Shown here: positions 1 through 11,927 of the stretch, piece by piece
How the letters are laid out: each line of letters starts with the position of its first letter
How positions within the stretch are numbered: position 1 is the first letter of the stretch
Source of the DNA: Hoplostethus atlanticus
Taxonomy: Eukaryota > Chordata > Actinopteri > Trachichthyiformes > Trachichthyidae
Direction: 5' to 3'
Length of the DNA: 64,000 bases
Assembly: GCA_034670405.1 (NCBI GenBank)
Contig: JAXDDX010000047.1
Coordinates: 1,186,001-1,250,000, forward strand
Made by a program: the position numbers and the translations under genes
The notes under the pieces: model-generated
Databases searched by the model: none
Told to the model about the DNA's origin: nothing
Seen by the model: only the letters and a program-made list of their open reading frames with translations

Positions 1-626
1 CAGCTACCCCCAGGGCTCCTCCTGGGAGCACATCTCCAACAATGTACGCAAGGTCTCTGTAGGACCTCTGGACCAGGTAGGCACCAGGACCTCAGTACCG
101 CAGGATGTTGTTCACGCTTCACTGTTGTTAGGCTTTTAGATTGAAGTGAGTTATAGAACTGCATGTGTTAGTCCTGGTACATATCAGTGGTTCTGAAGCA
201 TTTTGACTGGCAATGATGCACCAAATTTCAATAAAACCTAATTTTGTATTTCATGATATTTCACTTGATTAATTATTGGAGAAACCCTAAAAGATATTTC
301 ACAAGTTTTTTTATTATAAAGGTATAAATAGAAACATGCTACCTGTTTTATGAGGGGAAACAACAAAGTGGGGCTGCAGTAGAGAAGTCCCATTTGGCCT
401 ATTAATTAAATTCAGGTTGGATGGTTATTACTCGTCGTTTCGGGTTGCAGGTGTGGATCATGGCAGACAAGGTGCAGGGCAGCCACAGTCTGAGCTGTGG
501 GACCGTCTGCCATCGACTCGGGGTCCAGCCCATGGAGCCCAAAGGACAGACTTGGGACTACGGCATCGGGGTGAGTCCCCATAGACACTACACTGTGTAT
601 GGTATGTTTTTGATACAGCCTCCTGA

Positions 627-667
<41 letters not shown>

Positions 668-843
668 CCCTCCCTCTCTCTCTGTCCATCTCTCAGGGTG
701 GGTGGGACCACATCACAGTGAGAGGGAACTCCATGGAGCCGCCCCGGGTCCACCTGCCCTCTCTAACCGACCCCTCCGCCCCTCACAGCGCCCTCCCTGT
801 CAGGAACATGGAGGAGGTCAACGGCAATGCTGTGGGATGCTAG
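1..843 (+). CDS. tecpr1: tecpr1, 3' end (last three coding exons)
   Basis: C-terminal part of tectonin beta-propeller repeat-containing protein 1, a lysosome/autophagosome factor that binds ATG5-ATG12 and senses damaged membranes (family knowledge). Visible coding exons are 1-76 (gene enters from the left), 451-570 and 697-843, stop TAG at 841-843. Each junction has GT/AG signals and all introns are phase 0. The first exon reads SYPQGSSWEHISNNVRK, the second VWIMADKVQGSHSL and ends WDYGIG, the third begins GGWDHITVRGNS; I recognise these as the TECPR1 C-terminus. The tail after the last tectonin-like strand is about 40 residues, poorly conserved and Pro/Ser-rich. The polypyrimidine tract before the last exon is an expanded (CT)n microsatellite at about 631-665. 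Neighbouring bhlha15 and lmtk2 on the opposite strand agree with the vertebrate gene order. Identification is firm; only the gene end is present. Confidence 0.92.
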
Positions 844-847
844 ACAA

Positions 848-881
<34 letters not shown>

Positions 882-978
882 AGGCATCCTAGCCCATATT
901 ACTTTTGGGTAATCGAAATATTTTTGGAGTCAACTTGTCAAATCGCTTCTGCTGGTGTAAAATATAATAACAATCTCT

Positions 979-1024
<46 letters not shown>

Positions 1025-2065
1025 TGTAACCTAAATGTTCTCTCCCTTTACTAACGTTCATCTCCTCACTAGGACATTCCTATGACATTTTTACCATCAG
1101 TCTTTTTTCCATTGATACTGAACTCAACGGTCTTAATACATCTTTTGTTTTTATTTATCCATCCGCAGTGATGTTTTGTTTTTTTATGGCTCCTGTATAT
1201 GAAGTACTGTATGTGAGGTCAAATGTACAGTAGAATTTTGTCTATGTGGTGACGGTGGTGGGGTGATGTGTGTTTTTTAAAAGACATTTTATGAGGTTTT
1301 TAGTGAGAAAAAGATTGAATTTCTTTTGATGCTGGTGTACTTTAAAGTTGGTTATTGGACCCCTGAGCAGTCGGCTCCAGTACTTCCTGTCTACAAACTA
1401 AAGATGTCACCAAAATGTCAACGTGCTGTTTTCTAACCTGCTGGCAACAGGTTAAGAGATCTTGTAACAGCAGAGATGATGATGTTATTCTCATGGAATA
1501 TGTGCAATGATGAGCATTACCACTATACTGCTGGAACGATGGCAAGACGTGGTCTGTTTAAAAGTTTTGTGGTTGAAATGCTTGAAAACGGACCTTCCTC
1601 TTTCTCAGGAAAATACAGTTTTTCAAAATAATGTTGTTTTTTTGCATGCTTTCTCTTGACTGACGGTAGTGGACTGACTGACCTGGGAGCAGACGTAGTC
1701 GTTAAATAGAGTTATATTTTGTTATAAATCTGCATTGTGAGTATTGTGAACATTGTAGTGGCGCTATATTAAGATGGCGTATTGTTTGTGCGTTTGACGA
1801 AGAGCGGTTAAATCGAGATGAACTATTCCTGAACCACTAGCAGACACTGACATCACTGGAGGCATTGGTTTATGTCAATGAGGTTCTGATGAGGTACTGT
1901 TCAAATATAAAGAGATGAAGCTGTTCAGAGATCTGCCTGTATCGTCCGTGAGTAGTTTTAACATGCGTCACACCAGTGCTGTTGACATTGTGCTGTACAT
2001 GTTTCCCGGTAGTGTCATGCATGGTCAAAACAACGTTTCCCCGTCAATAAATAAACGTGTTTATT
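844..2065 (+). terminator. tecpr1 3' UTR and polyadenylation signal, possibly bidirectional
   Basis: About 1.2 kb follows the tecpr1 stop with no other coding signal. It holds (CA)n at about 850-879 and (CT)n at about 983-1022. AATAAA occurs at 2046-2051, with a second copy 4 bases later, and is the best candidate for the tecpr1 polyA signal. TTTATT (AATAAA on the minus strand) lies at 2060-2065 inside a small palindrome, TCAATAAA...TTTATTGA, so the same spot could end bhlha15 transcripts from the other side. The choice of signal is inferred. Confidence 0.5.
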
Positions 2066-2973
2066 GATGACAACTCAAATTGTTTCTTCATTCTTTCATC
2101 ACTATTTCCTGCATACATTTTTAACATTGTTACATTGTTTCAGAATGGGCAGACAAATAAACTGCGTCATCAAATCGAGGATAAAAAGTTTAAAAAAAAA
2201 AAGCAATCATAGGCAAATACTTTCAAACCAACTGTGTCTCTTTTTCAACGTTGCAGTATTTAAAGAGTCACTGGGACTGTTTGTCCTCCCATCCTGGATG
2301 CGACAGTTATGACTAGGGGCTATGCTTGGCAGGTTTCTCAACAGAAAACACACAAGATGACGATAAGATAACAGGAAAAAGAAGAACAAGTCCTCAAGAA
2401 ATGAACGAGACGATTAGCCCCTCCCCTCTGAGTACCACAGCAGATGAAGTTCAACGTTCCCCTGCTGGTAGTGTCACCACACTGGGACTCTGCTGGCTTC
2501 AGTCTTACTGGGGAGGCCACAGCCTGCCGTCTCTCAATGCTTATCAATTGAAAGAGTGACTGTACAATACATCAAGGTGAATGGTCCCGACTGTCCCCAA
2601 AGACCACCGCTGACCGACGCAGCCCACCTTAAACCATGTCAATGCTGCGTTCAAGCGCTGGTGGGTTCGTTCATGTCAACGCCGTCAGGTTAATCAAGAT
2701 TAGCGACAGAGGAATAATGGTGTGAAATGGCACCCTGCTCCTACAGAGAACACCCTTTTTGACCAGAACCCCGGGACACTGTGCTGAGGTTCTGATCAAA
2801 GCAGTGTCCCCGTAGGAATTGGATGTCATTTGACCTTTGGCCCCAGGAGTCCAACCTCATCCTGCCCCCCCCCCTCCGGCTTCTCTAACTGCCTCGGAGA
2901 CCAGCCTCGTCGTGGCCCCGTGAGATGTCTTTCCTGGTCTTCGAGCCACTTCCCCACCACGCTTAGCGCTGTG
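2066..2973. other. tecpr1-bhlha15 convergent intergenic region
   Basis: No coding exon could be supported. If the minus-strand AATAAA at 2060-2065 is used, most of this stretch is bhlha15 3' UTR. The short open frames near 2300-2560 show no recognisable protein. C-rich tracts near 2860-2880 are low complexity. Confidence 0.4.
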
Positions 2974-3571
2974 TTAGCTTCGCTGGCTGAAGCTGTGCAT
3001 GTGGGTGAGGTACTGGGTGAGACCGGCCTCCCCCTCCTCCTCCAGGTGCTGCTGGTAGCACTGCAGCAGCTTGGCGGTAGTGGCCTCTGACGGGACCTCG
3101 CCGGCAGGCAGGCAGGCCCCGGACATCCCCAGGATGATGGTGGTCAGGGACTTGATGTAGTTCTTGGCCAGGGTCAGTGTCTCGATCTTGGACAGCTTCT
3201 TGTCCATCTTGACGTGCGGTATGGACTCTCGCAGCGCTTGGAAGGCGTTGTTGAGTTTGTGCATGCGCTGGCGTTCCCGCTCGTTGCTCTCCAGCCGGCG
3301 GACGTTGCGCTCCTTGGTGCCGGCGCCGTGTTGCCGGCGGCGGCGGCGGCGAGGAGCCAGGGTCGCCCTCCCACCGGCACCCCCGGCGCCCCCCTCCCCC
3401 TCGACTCCTCAGCGACCCCCTCCAAGAGCCGCCGATCCGGACCGAGGCCTCGGAGCCTTCCTGTTCGCTGGAGCCGGGCTCTGGTTCTGTATCTGGTTCT
3501 AGTTCTGGCTCCGGGTCGGGGTCAGACCAGCTGCTCCTGGATAGTTTCACAGCCTTGGCTTTGGACTTCAT
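2974..3571 (-). CDS. bhlha15: bhlha15 (Mist1) bHLH transcription factor, with a one-base frame break
   Basis: Class A bHLH factor that in vertebrates drives secretory-cell maturation (exocrine pancreas, plasma cells). It appears to be a single coding exon. The ATG at 3571-3569 opens MKSKAKAVK, close to the MKTK start I recall for mammalian Mist1, followed by an acidic Asp/Pro/Glu-rich stretch. The basic helix-loop-helix, in a second frame, includes [20 protein letters not shown], then a loop, then [18 protein letters not shown]. It ends MHSFSQRS with stop at 2976-2974. The two frames meet near the C runs at 3389-3394 and 3396-3400 (G runs on the coding strand). Removing one base there would give about 198 residues, a normal length. 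The upstream continuation of the bHLH frame hits a stop at about 3411-3409, so a simple later start does not rescue the N-terminus. The break is probably a homopolymer sequence error; a real allele cannot be excluded. Position between tecpr1 and lmtk2 supports the name. Confidence 0.9.
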
Positions 3572-6068
3572 CCTTCTGCCTCCTCCACCTCTCCCTCTGA
3601 CAGCGTGGATCTCACAGCTTCAACAGAAGAGAAGAAGAAGAAGAAGAAGAAGAAGAAATGAAATGCACTGAAGTGGAGTTTTACTGTAAGTTCATATAAA
3701 GTCATGAACTGTTTTCATGCAGTTTTCTGTCAGTCATCCAGCAATAAAGACCAATTACTGAACAGGCTTCTCTCTCTCAGTCAGCCAGCCATGCATCGTG
3801 TTCTTTCTAATCAGCCTCTTGTGGTGTGAAAACTCCATGATGTTGGTCTGTAATCTTTGCCTCTCTTATCCTGCTGGGCCTGAGATAATGCCCATTTCAA
3901 GGTTACACTCACAAAAAGAAAACACAAGCCCACAGTTGGCTAATTCACCAACACGACTCTGCCCGTGGAAAGTTTGGCTTGACGCTCTTTAGCAGTGAAG
4001 ACCAAGAGGTATATTACTGAATGAATGAAAGTTTCTCAAGTCAAGGATGATAGCATTTTGAAATGTGTTGAGGCTGATGTGTGATGGTTAGCACATGTTT
4101 GTTCAAACCAAATAAAACATGTTCCTTTCAAAATAAAACTGCTTTACACAGATTAGTGCACACATTTAGAAAAGGAGAGCATGAGACTATTTGTCCATCA
4201 TGATGCCTTCAGGGTATTTTCTACCTCTGTATTTCCCTGGCCTGGTTTAATCACCTTAACCTTAATTCTCTGTATCTAAATGATAAAACAACGACAGGCG
4301 GTTGAATGAAACAGACAGAAAAGCCTTACCTCGGAAGTAAAAGTAAGTTTCCCCTGCTGTGTGTCGGCTACAACAAAAGCGTCACCATCAAGTCGACCAT
4401 TAAATCACCATGATATCAAAAGTTGACGGCGGTGCGCTCGCGCTGCTGCGGAGAATAAACCGTCACATGTGAGCTACCTGTTGCGGGACTGTTGTACACG
4501 TAGCGCTGCTCGGCCAATAGGAGAGCAGATCCGCTCCCGGCGCTGTCTGCTCCCGGCCGACATGTCACAGTGTACCAAGACGGGCTGATTTACAATGTCA
4601 TCCCCAAACTGGAAGAAAATACATTTCACAATATCTTTAGAGATGTGTAGAAAAAATGGCCACAAATCGATTTTTTTTTTTACATGTAGAAAAAAATATG
4701 AATATTTTGTACCACTATTATAACATTTTCATGCCCAATAAATTCCAAAACAATGCAAGAATTCAGTGTTTCGACCCAGATTTTATTCTTGGCATGGTGG
4801 AAACAACATGTATGACATCATTTTTTTTGCAGTAAAACCCACACTGGTGAAATTATTTCATGTGGTTAGCAGCTCCTTAAAAGAAAATAATATTTTATTG
4901 CAGGTTTTACAGAGGTCAAGGAGGAGGTGGGTGACGTGACTGGACCGATATCTGATATTTAATAAAAAATAAAATGTGAGCCCCATATATCATCAAACTG
5001 ATAGTGGCCTAATACACAGTATGTTGACAACAGTGCATATGAAGAAAATGTATTTCCAGTGTCCAAAGCATCATTTGAATGAATACCATATATATTGTTT
5101 TTATTTTGAAACAGCTCTAAACATATTCTGCAGTATATGTGAAATATATCAGCTGAACCTGAACCAGCACATAATGAGATGGAGACTCGCTGTAACAAGT
5201 AATGTAAAATAACAAGTTGAAAGAGGAAACATGACCATACACAGCGCTCCATTTTGGTTCCTCAGCCACTCACTGGTCTACAAGCAGTTACCATAATCTC
5301 CATTGTGGGTTATCACGTGCCACTGCTTCATTTGAATGCAGTCCCCTGAGCTACACCTGAATGTAGTCGGCCGTCTCACACTACCCATACAATATTTTCC
5401 ATTAGTGGCTTTTATTCTGAAACTGAAACCATTTTTTCAAAGCATCTTTATTCCTTGCACGATGCAGTACTGTCGCCAGCCTCCCTATGATGAGGAAGTA
5501 ATTAAGACTGTTTGAAAGAAACCTCTCATACAGCCTCACATCTGTCTTTTTTAAATGATAACAAAAACAATTGCCGGCAGAAGATAGCGGCCTCAGCCTA
5601 TAGGGAGGAGGATGACAGGACACCATAAACCTTACTGACTCACTCCCATCACACCCCTTCTTTGCATGTCTGTGTCAAATACAGTACATTTGTTGACCCA
5701 GCCCTGGGGACCCAAACACCAACTGTACTTTGGTACTGTGATGGACAAGTGGAATGGAGACTGGGTGGCGTCACGGCGGGGGCATCCTGACAGTTTATAT
5801 GGTTTCAGAGTGTAAATGTCCCACGGGTTTCTTCAGCAGCTCACGTCACGTGGAGTTCCCCTCTGATTGGCCCAAACCCCCCGTGGATTTCAAGCAGCCA
5901 CACCCTGAGGGAAAAAACAGGACCAGCAGTTTAACACTTCAGCATCAGCACGTCGCACAAACACAAACATGTGACAGCAACAGGGCTGTACAGGTGTGAC
6001 GCTCCCAGCTTTTGGGAGCAAACACTCTTAACCAGACTGCTGCGGCTGGCGTCCTTGAATAGCTTACA

Positions 6069-6119
<51 letters not shown>

Positions 6120-7402
6120 ATGCTTGTGAACACTAAGACTGGTTTCCTTTCCCCCCCTCCAGGTACATTGTATCTAATCAACCAAACCTCGCCGATGCTG
6201 GCTCTGTGGAAACATTATCTACTACTTTGAGTTTGTTCAGTTCCCGCCTGCAGTGGCCCTCAGGCCCACACTGTGTGTTTAGGCTGAACACACTCCAGTA
6301 ATGAGGCAAGCAAACAGGACCGCTACATGCATGCTGTGTTTGAGGAAAACAAACCGTAGTGACAATCATTATATCGTCTTTGACACCTAGATTAACTGTA
6401 ATTTCATGTTTGGAGTGCATGGGATGTGACATTTTAAAGACAAAGTGGGATTTTATTACCACAGGCAATCATCTAAAATATTTACCTGAGTCAGAACTAT
6501 GGGATCGACTAGATCTGGGGCTAGATTCCTCCTCACACTCACTCATTTTCCTCCATTTTCCTCTTTTTCCTCCCCGGGAGAGTCAACACTGCAGCCTGTC
6601 TACACCCCTGACAGAAACACACTATCGGCGAGAGGCTAGTCCTGTATTTCACTACATTTAAACACATCTTTGATCTATTCTGAGGTACTATCTTGTCTGT
6701 CATCATATTGATCAAGGGGCCTGGTTGAAGCTACGAAGCTCCAGAAGGGGGGTTTTGCAACTGGAAAGGTCAGTGTCAGCGATCTGTCTCGTACCATCGC
6801 AACACTGAATGCGCCGTCACGCAGCCTCGCAGCGTTGTGATGTCATGAGCAGCAGGTGTCTCGTATCCATTTGGGGGAGGGGAGGGGGGAGAAAAAAGGC
6901 ATTAAAAACCCCTGACTCATCATAAAAGAGGAGGCAGGAGACGGGTGGAGGCGACGAGGAGGAGATAGGGAAGATTAGTCAGTTTTTCCATGAGGCCGAG
7001 GCTGGCTGGCCTGATAGAAAAACAAGTGTGGATGTCACACTAGGCCACGGTGACAGCGAGATGGACGACACCGCGGAATAGAAAGCCTCAGTTTTGCTGC
7101 TAGTCAGCACCTACAATTGGATACGATCCTGATAAAGTCTTAAAATGTCTCATATTATCCAACCTCAAGGCCTTAAAAGGTCTTGTGTGCAGTTATATGT
7201 AGCGTTGAATTCAGTTTCAAACGTGTTAATTGTGTTTGATGTTTTGGTTTCTGGTGAGAAATCCACACAGACCTTTACTCTCATTGGTCTACAGGGCATT
7301 TCAGTTCCAAAACCTCTCATAACTTCTCATATATCACTCCAAGTGGCATTAAAAAGTTCATTAAAAGTCTTAAATTCAACTTGATGTAACTTGCAGGCAC
7401 CC

Positions 7403-7433
<31 letters not shown>

Positions 7434-7458
7434 TTATTTGTGCCACTGACCCTCGGCC
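3572..7458. other. bhlha15-lmtk2 intergenic region
   Basis: About 3.9 kb without a supportable gene. The first kilobase should hold the bhlha15 promoter and any 5' exon, since the gene reads leftward; a GC-rich patch near 4420-4560 is the best candidate for a CpG-type start region, but I cannot place a start site. An (AAG)n run sits at about 3629-3657 and (TG)n at about 6072-6118 and 7406-7433. TTTATT at 7433-7438, just past the lmtk2 stop on the minus strand, is a possible but very close polyA signal. Short open frames in this stretch look random. Confidence 0.4.
6072..6118. repeat. (TG)n microsatellite
   Basis: Pure TG dinucleotide run in the bhlha15-lmtk2 interval. No gene overlap. Confidence 0.9.
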
Positions 7459-8851
7459 TCACAGCTCAAGGTCTGACTCGGTGACATATGTAAGGAACAG
7501 GCAGGTTTGGGACAGAAAGAAAGTCCGGCTCCGGGTCGGCAGGGCCGGGGGGCGCCGGTGAGAGACTGGCAACTCTCTGGGACCAGAGTGAGTGACGCAC
7601 TGATGGCAGTTCCTCTTGGCCCAGTCCAAGGCTGAGAAGTCGTCCTCCCACTCGAGGCCTGCAGAGAAAAAAAACAAACACACAATTAGAGACTTTACCG
7701 GTCGTGGTGCCAACAGGCGTTAGACTGAAGGATAGTTAACATGGTACCACTGTCGTCTATGGTGAGATCTGGCAGGGCGTAGGGGAAGCTGCATGGAGGA
7801 GATGGGCACCCCTCAGGTGAGTGTCTCTGCAGCTCCATGGTGGGACTCTCCTATAGAGGAACAGTCATTTAGTTAGTTAGCTGGCTGGCAGACCACGCTG
7901 CAATTTGATGAACAGTAATAACTGGAAACAAAGGAGGATGAGGGTGTCTGGGTCTTGGTCTGAGTTTGGAAGATGATTAGAAAGATGATTCAAATAAGTC
8001 AAAACCCTTTTAGAGTTTCTTTTTACCACATTTGCCATTTGGGAAAGGTTTGCATTGCATTGCCATGGATGCATACAAGGTCCCAACCCTGTCAGCCAGT
8101 GTGCTCTACCCACTGATCGCTACGGGACCACAGGGAAGCAGTACCTGATCAAACAGATAGACGGTGACATCATCAACGAAGGACACACACTTCCTCTTAA
8201 CTCCGCCTCCGTCCCTCCCAGGGGATTCGCAGCTTCGACTGGATTTCAAAAGACTTTTAAGTTTTAAGGTGTTAAAACTGTCTGCGGCGATGGTTTGAGG
8301 CTGGCATCCCTCGGAGCTGTCCACGCGAGGCCCGCGGGGAGGACGGGCTTTTAAATCACCCGATGCATCGCTGGTATCGTTGACGCGGCAACTAATTATC
8401 CCACTGGTCTTCCCACCATCCTCCTTGTAGTAAATGTCACCAAGCAGCTCCGGTGGCATGGAGCAGTCCTCATCGCAGAGGATGATGAAAACTTTATGCT
8501 GGTCCATCGTGACGATATCTCGCTGGGTTGCCACCTTCAGGTCCTCAGGGAACCAACTGAAAATGTCCCGTTTTCTAAATATGATTCTTGTCCAAGGTGC
8601 CTCAAAGACCAGAGTATTGGTAATGGATGCTGCGGACGTAACTGTTGAGTGATGGAAAGGCTGCGACTGTCCCAGAAGACAAGCAGTGTTGAGGAGGGGC
8701 AGAGCGGGGTGGCGGGGGTTTGGGGCGGTTGTTGCCCCAGGGGGCTGCGGTCCCTCGTTGACCCCGGATACAGAGGCAGGTGATCGGGTGCGGCTCCTCA
8801 TCAGCCTGGGTCGCCCCGCCCGGGGGGATCCAGAACCGGAGCTCTTCATCC
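7459..8851 (-). CDS. lmtk2: lmtk2-like C-terminal exons; kinase part not found
   Basis: Three minus-strand exons: 8851-8145, 7850-7748 and 7658-7459, with GT/AG borders and phases 0 then 1. The first ends KRKCVSFVDDVTVYLFDQ, the hallmark of lemur tyrosine kinases; KCVSF fits the RVxF docking motif for protein phosphatase 1. The second starts ESPTMELQRHSP, where family members have an ETPT-like motif. The third begins GLEWEDDFSALD and ends TESDLEL, resembling the acidic-aromatic C-terminus of LMTK2. Position next to bhlha15, on the same strand, favours lmtk2 over aatk or lmtk3. An AG precedes 8851, and the frame upstream of it reaches a stop, so earlier exons are expected. Yet no kinase exons and no large central exon, which should be an obvious long open frame, appear in the 12.5 kb before the parvalbumins. 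This could be a truncated relict, a shortened gene with unrecognised 5' exons, or a mis-assembly. Confidence 0.75.
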
Positions 8852-9615
8852 CTGTGTGAAGGTGTAAAAACGACTCAGTGAGACTTGAATTCGTTTCTGT
8901 TGATCATTCAGTAATAAATAAGTACAAAATAAAACTATTTTTGAAACGGTTTTGTTAAAAATCATTTAAAATGGGAAGATTATTATTGTTTAGTCTCCAT
9001 CTTTGGTGCTAATTCCCAGAGATCACCTGTCAATCAAACATTTTGGCCTTCGTCTGTTTCTGTTTCTTTTCTTTGTCTGTTCAGCCATCGCTGCTCATGC
9101 TAGCTACCCAGTTCTTCTTCTAGTTATTCCAGAGAAACCGCTGTTGCTGCTGCCAGGTAACGTATACCGCATCACTTCCTGTGGGCCAGAGGATTTCTCC
9201 CACAAAAGCCTTCATAAACAGGCTATAGGTATATATCGATCAGCAAAACAGACGTTCATTTAGATGAAAATGTCACCGATTATTACTTTAATGCTAACGA
9301 ACAACGATGACAACCACACAAGGAGCTGCGTGGTCTACGTTCAGGCTTCAGGGTTCAGTGTCTTGCTAAAGGGCACATGAAGTCGTGACGTTGATGAAAG
9401 TGGTTTCAGATGATCTGTAGTCTTACGTATGAATCGTTTCATTCACATACTTCCACCTCAGAGCCTCCATCTCGCCTGTTTTTATTCAATAAAGTCTTTT
9501 TATGGGTCACGCCGGATCCCTCAGCTGCTGCTGCTCAGACAGTCTTCCAGCGTCCGTTAACAACAGGATGTACTAAAACTGATTAGTCAGCTTTTGTCCA
9601 CTGGATGACATGGAG

Positions 9616-9617
<2 letters not shown>

Positions 9618-9657
<40 letters not shown>
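9618..9657. repeat. (CA)n microsatellite
   Basis: CA run upstream of the lmtk2-like exons; the short open frame across it is a repeat artefact. Confidence 0.9.
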
Positions 9658-9661
<4 letters not shown>

Positions 9662-9833
9662 TTATTTGCTATTAGCCACTCACTGCTGAGCCTGAATAAA
9701 TATCGGCGCCCGTCCATCCGCAGAGGCAAAGACGCAATAGGAAACTTTCACCGCTCTGCAGTAACCAAGCAACCGTTGAATGAGTGACTCAGGAAAGGAA
9801 GAGAGGAGCTGACTCACAGCCACTGTGACGTAA

Positions 9834-9917
9834 AGGATTTAAGAGGACACACACACACACGCGCCTACTGGGTGTGTGTGTACAGTATGTGTGTGTGTGT
9901 GTGTCCTCTTAAATCCT
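9834..9917. repeat. perfect 27-bp inverted repeat built around (CA)n/(TG)n
   Basis: The left arm 9834-9860 (AGGATTTAAGAGGACAC followed by CA repeats) is the exact reverse complement of 9891-9917, with a 30-base spacer. The non-repetitive outer portion (AGGATTTAAGAGG / CCTCTTAAATCCT) shows this is a true inverted duplication and not just facing microsatellites. Confidence 0.85.
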
Positions 9918-10008
9918 GACAGACACAGACAGACATGCGCACACATAAGCAGACAGACAGGCACACACACAAACAGAGATAAAAGGATGCACACATGCAC
10001 TTTCTTTG

Positions 10009-10013
<5 letters not shown>

Positions 10014-10063
<50 letters not shown>
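10014..10063. repeat. compound (CT)n-(CA)n microsatellite
   Basis: A short CT run passes directly into a CA run of about 38 bases. Confidence 0.9.
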
Positions 10064-10066
<3 letters not shown>

Positions 10067-11565
10067 GGCCCCCCAGGGCTCAGGTAGATTAACCCTACAA
10101 TGTGTAACAGGTGGAGGAGCTCTGGGGCAGGGCAGACCATAAAGACCCCTCCTAACAGCCAATGTGCAAACAGACACTGTTGCCCCCCCCCCCGCTCCAC
10201 CAACAGACAGACAGAAAAAACACAAACACACCAACATTTCACAACAGTCAGTCTGCGTGTGCACAGACCACCAACCTCAACCTGTTCAGAATAAAAGCAT
10301 CATACCTTTTCTCGATGCATCGTCTCCCCCCGTCACCACGACCCCTTTCAGACAGCCAATTATGTTGGAGTCCATCCAGTGAAAACACCAAGGTAGCTCC
10401 GCCCCTGAAGTATTTTATCTCTGTAAATACAAGAGAAAGGAACACGACGGAACCGTTAGGCATTGCTTCATTTGCTTTGCTGCATCATGATGCTGTTGTG
10501 GTGTTGCGAAACGCTTAATCTCTCTGCATCTACCATGCAGGATGCCAGCACATTGCACAAGAGCGCGGTCCTACCTTGTATCCTGTGAGCCCCATTCATT
10601 CCATAGGCTTTTACCCTTCGACAGACAGCTCGTCGAGGGCACAGTAACGAAGATGCCGATGGGACCACAACATATGGGGCAGGGAGAGAGAGATGCACAG
10701 AAAGAGAGGGGGAGATGAGGCAGCTGGAGAAATGATGAGGAAAAAGGGGGAACAAAAGGGGGAGGGGGGGTAGATCAGAGGAAGCGAGGGAGGAGGTAAG
10801 AAGAGCGACGGGAAGGCGATAGGGAGGAAAAGATGAGAAGGGATGTGAGGACAGAGAGAGGACGAAGAGCTCGTATATACACTCCCTGGGGTGCTGGCCT
10901 TTCTGCAGCAGCGATCAATACCACACGTGGTCTAATGTTACTGATGGGGAAGAACAGCACTGTGGATGTATTACAGTCACACAATTACACAAAGTGGGTT
11001 TGATTCATCCTGATTCATCTTGCTCGTCTTAGACAGTCTCAAATATACACATCAAATGAAGAGTTTCGTTCCAAAATCGGACATCAAATATTTGAAAAAA
11101 GTATCACTTACTCTCACAGAATGAGTGACAGCACGACATTAAAACAGAGGATGGTACTTTTTAAAGAACCATAAGTAACTTCAGTCCTGGGTTGACAAAA
11201 TGATAACAGCTCTACAGATGAGATCTTCTTTATTTTACAGATATTGAATGATGATCTTCAGGTATTTGGTTATACCGTACACTAGCATGTACATCCAGGG
11301 TTAGTCTGGTCCTTGGTGAGCATTAGCACCCTCTGCAGGTCATGGAGGGGATAGCAGCCAACCTGAATCATGGGAGGGCTGTTCTCTCATGTGCAGACTT
11401 CCTAGAACACATGACCTGCAGTGAGTATCAGAGAGAGAGACTACATATCACTAAGTACACAATACATGTTGTTAGTTTAAAACAAAAAATACCCTTTACC
11501 TATTTCACTATTTCACTATGTCAAACTTTCATAGATCAATTTTCAAACACCTTTTACATAGATTA

Positions 11566-11578
11566 AATACTACTTAAA

Positions 11579-11614
<36 letters not shown>

Positions 11615-11927
11615 CACTACCTCTACTACAACTACTACTACTACTACTACTACAACTACTACTTCTACTACTACTACAACTACTACTATTACTACTACTA
11701 CCACTACCTCTACTGCTACTACAACTACTACTACTACTACTACTACTACTACCACTACCACTACCATTACCACAACTACTACTACTACTACTATTACTAA
11801 CAAGATTACTACTACTACTACCCGTACCATGTCTACTACTACTACTACTACTACTAATACCAATTACCAATATTGCTACTGCTATGCTACTACTACTACT
11901 ACTACTAGTACTAATAATATTAATAAT
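11566..11927. repeat. (TAC/CTA)n trinucleotide repeat block, about 360 bp
   Basis: Long imperfect array of TAC/CTA triplets with interruptions such as CCA, TCT and ATT. On the minus strand it produces poly-Val and poly-Ser open frames that are artefacts of the repeat. A much smaller relative lies at about 14645-14750. Confidence 0.9.

Noticed and set aside
421-1034. Continuous open frames through tecpr1 introns and (CT)n/(CA)n repeats
   Set aside because: They read across clear GT-AG introns and simple repeats.
3164-3600. Plus-strand open frames of 112 and 128 codons across bhlha15
   Set aside because: Antisense shadows of a GC-rich coding exon; no recognisable domain.
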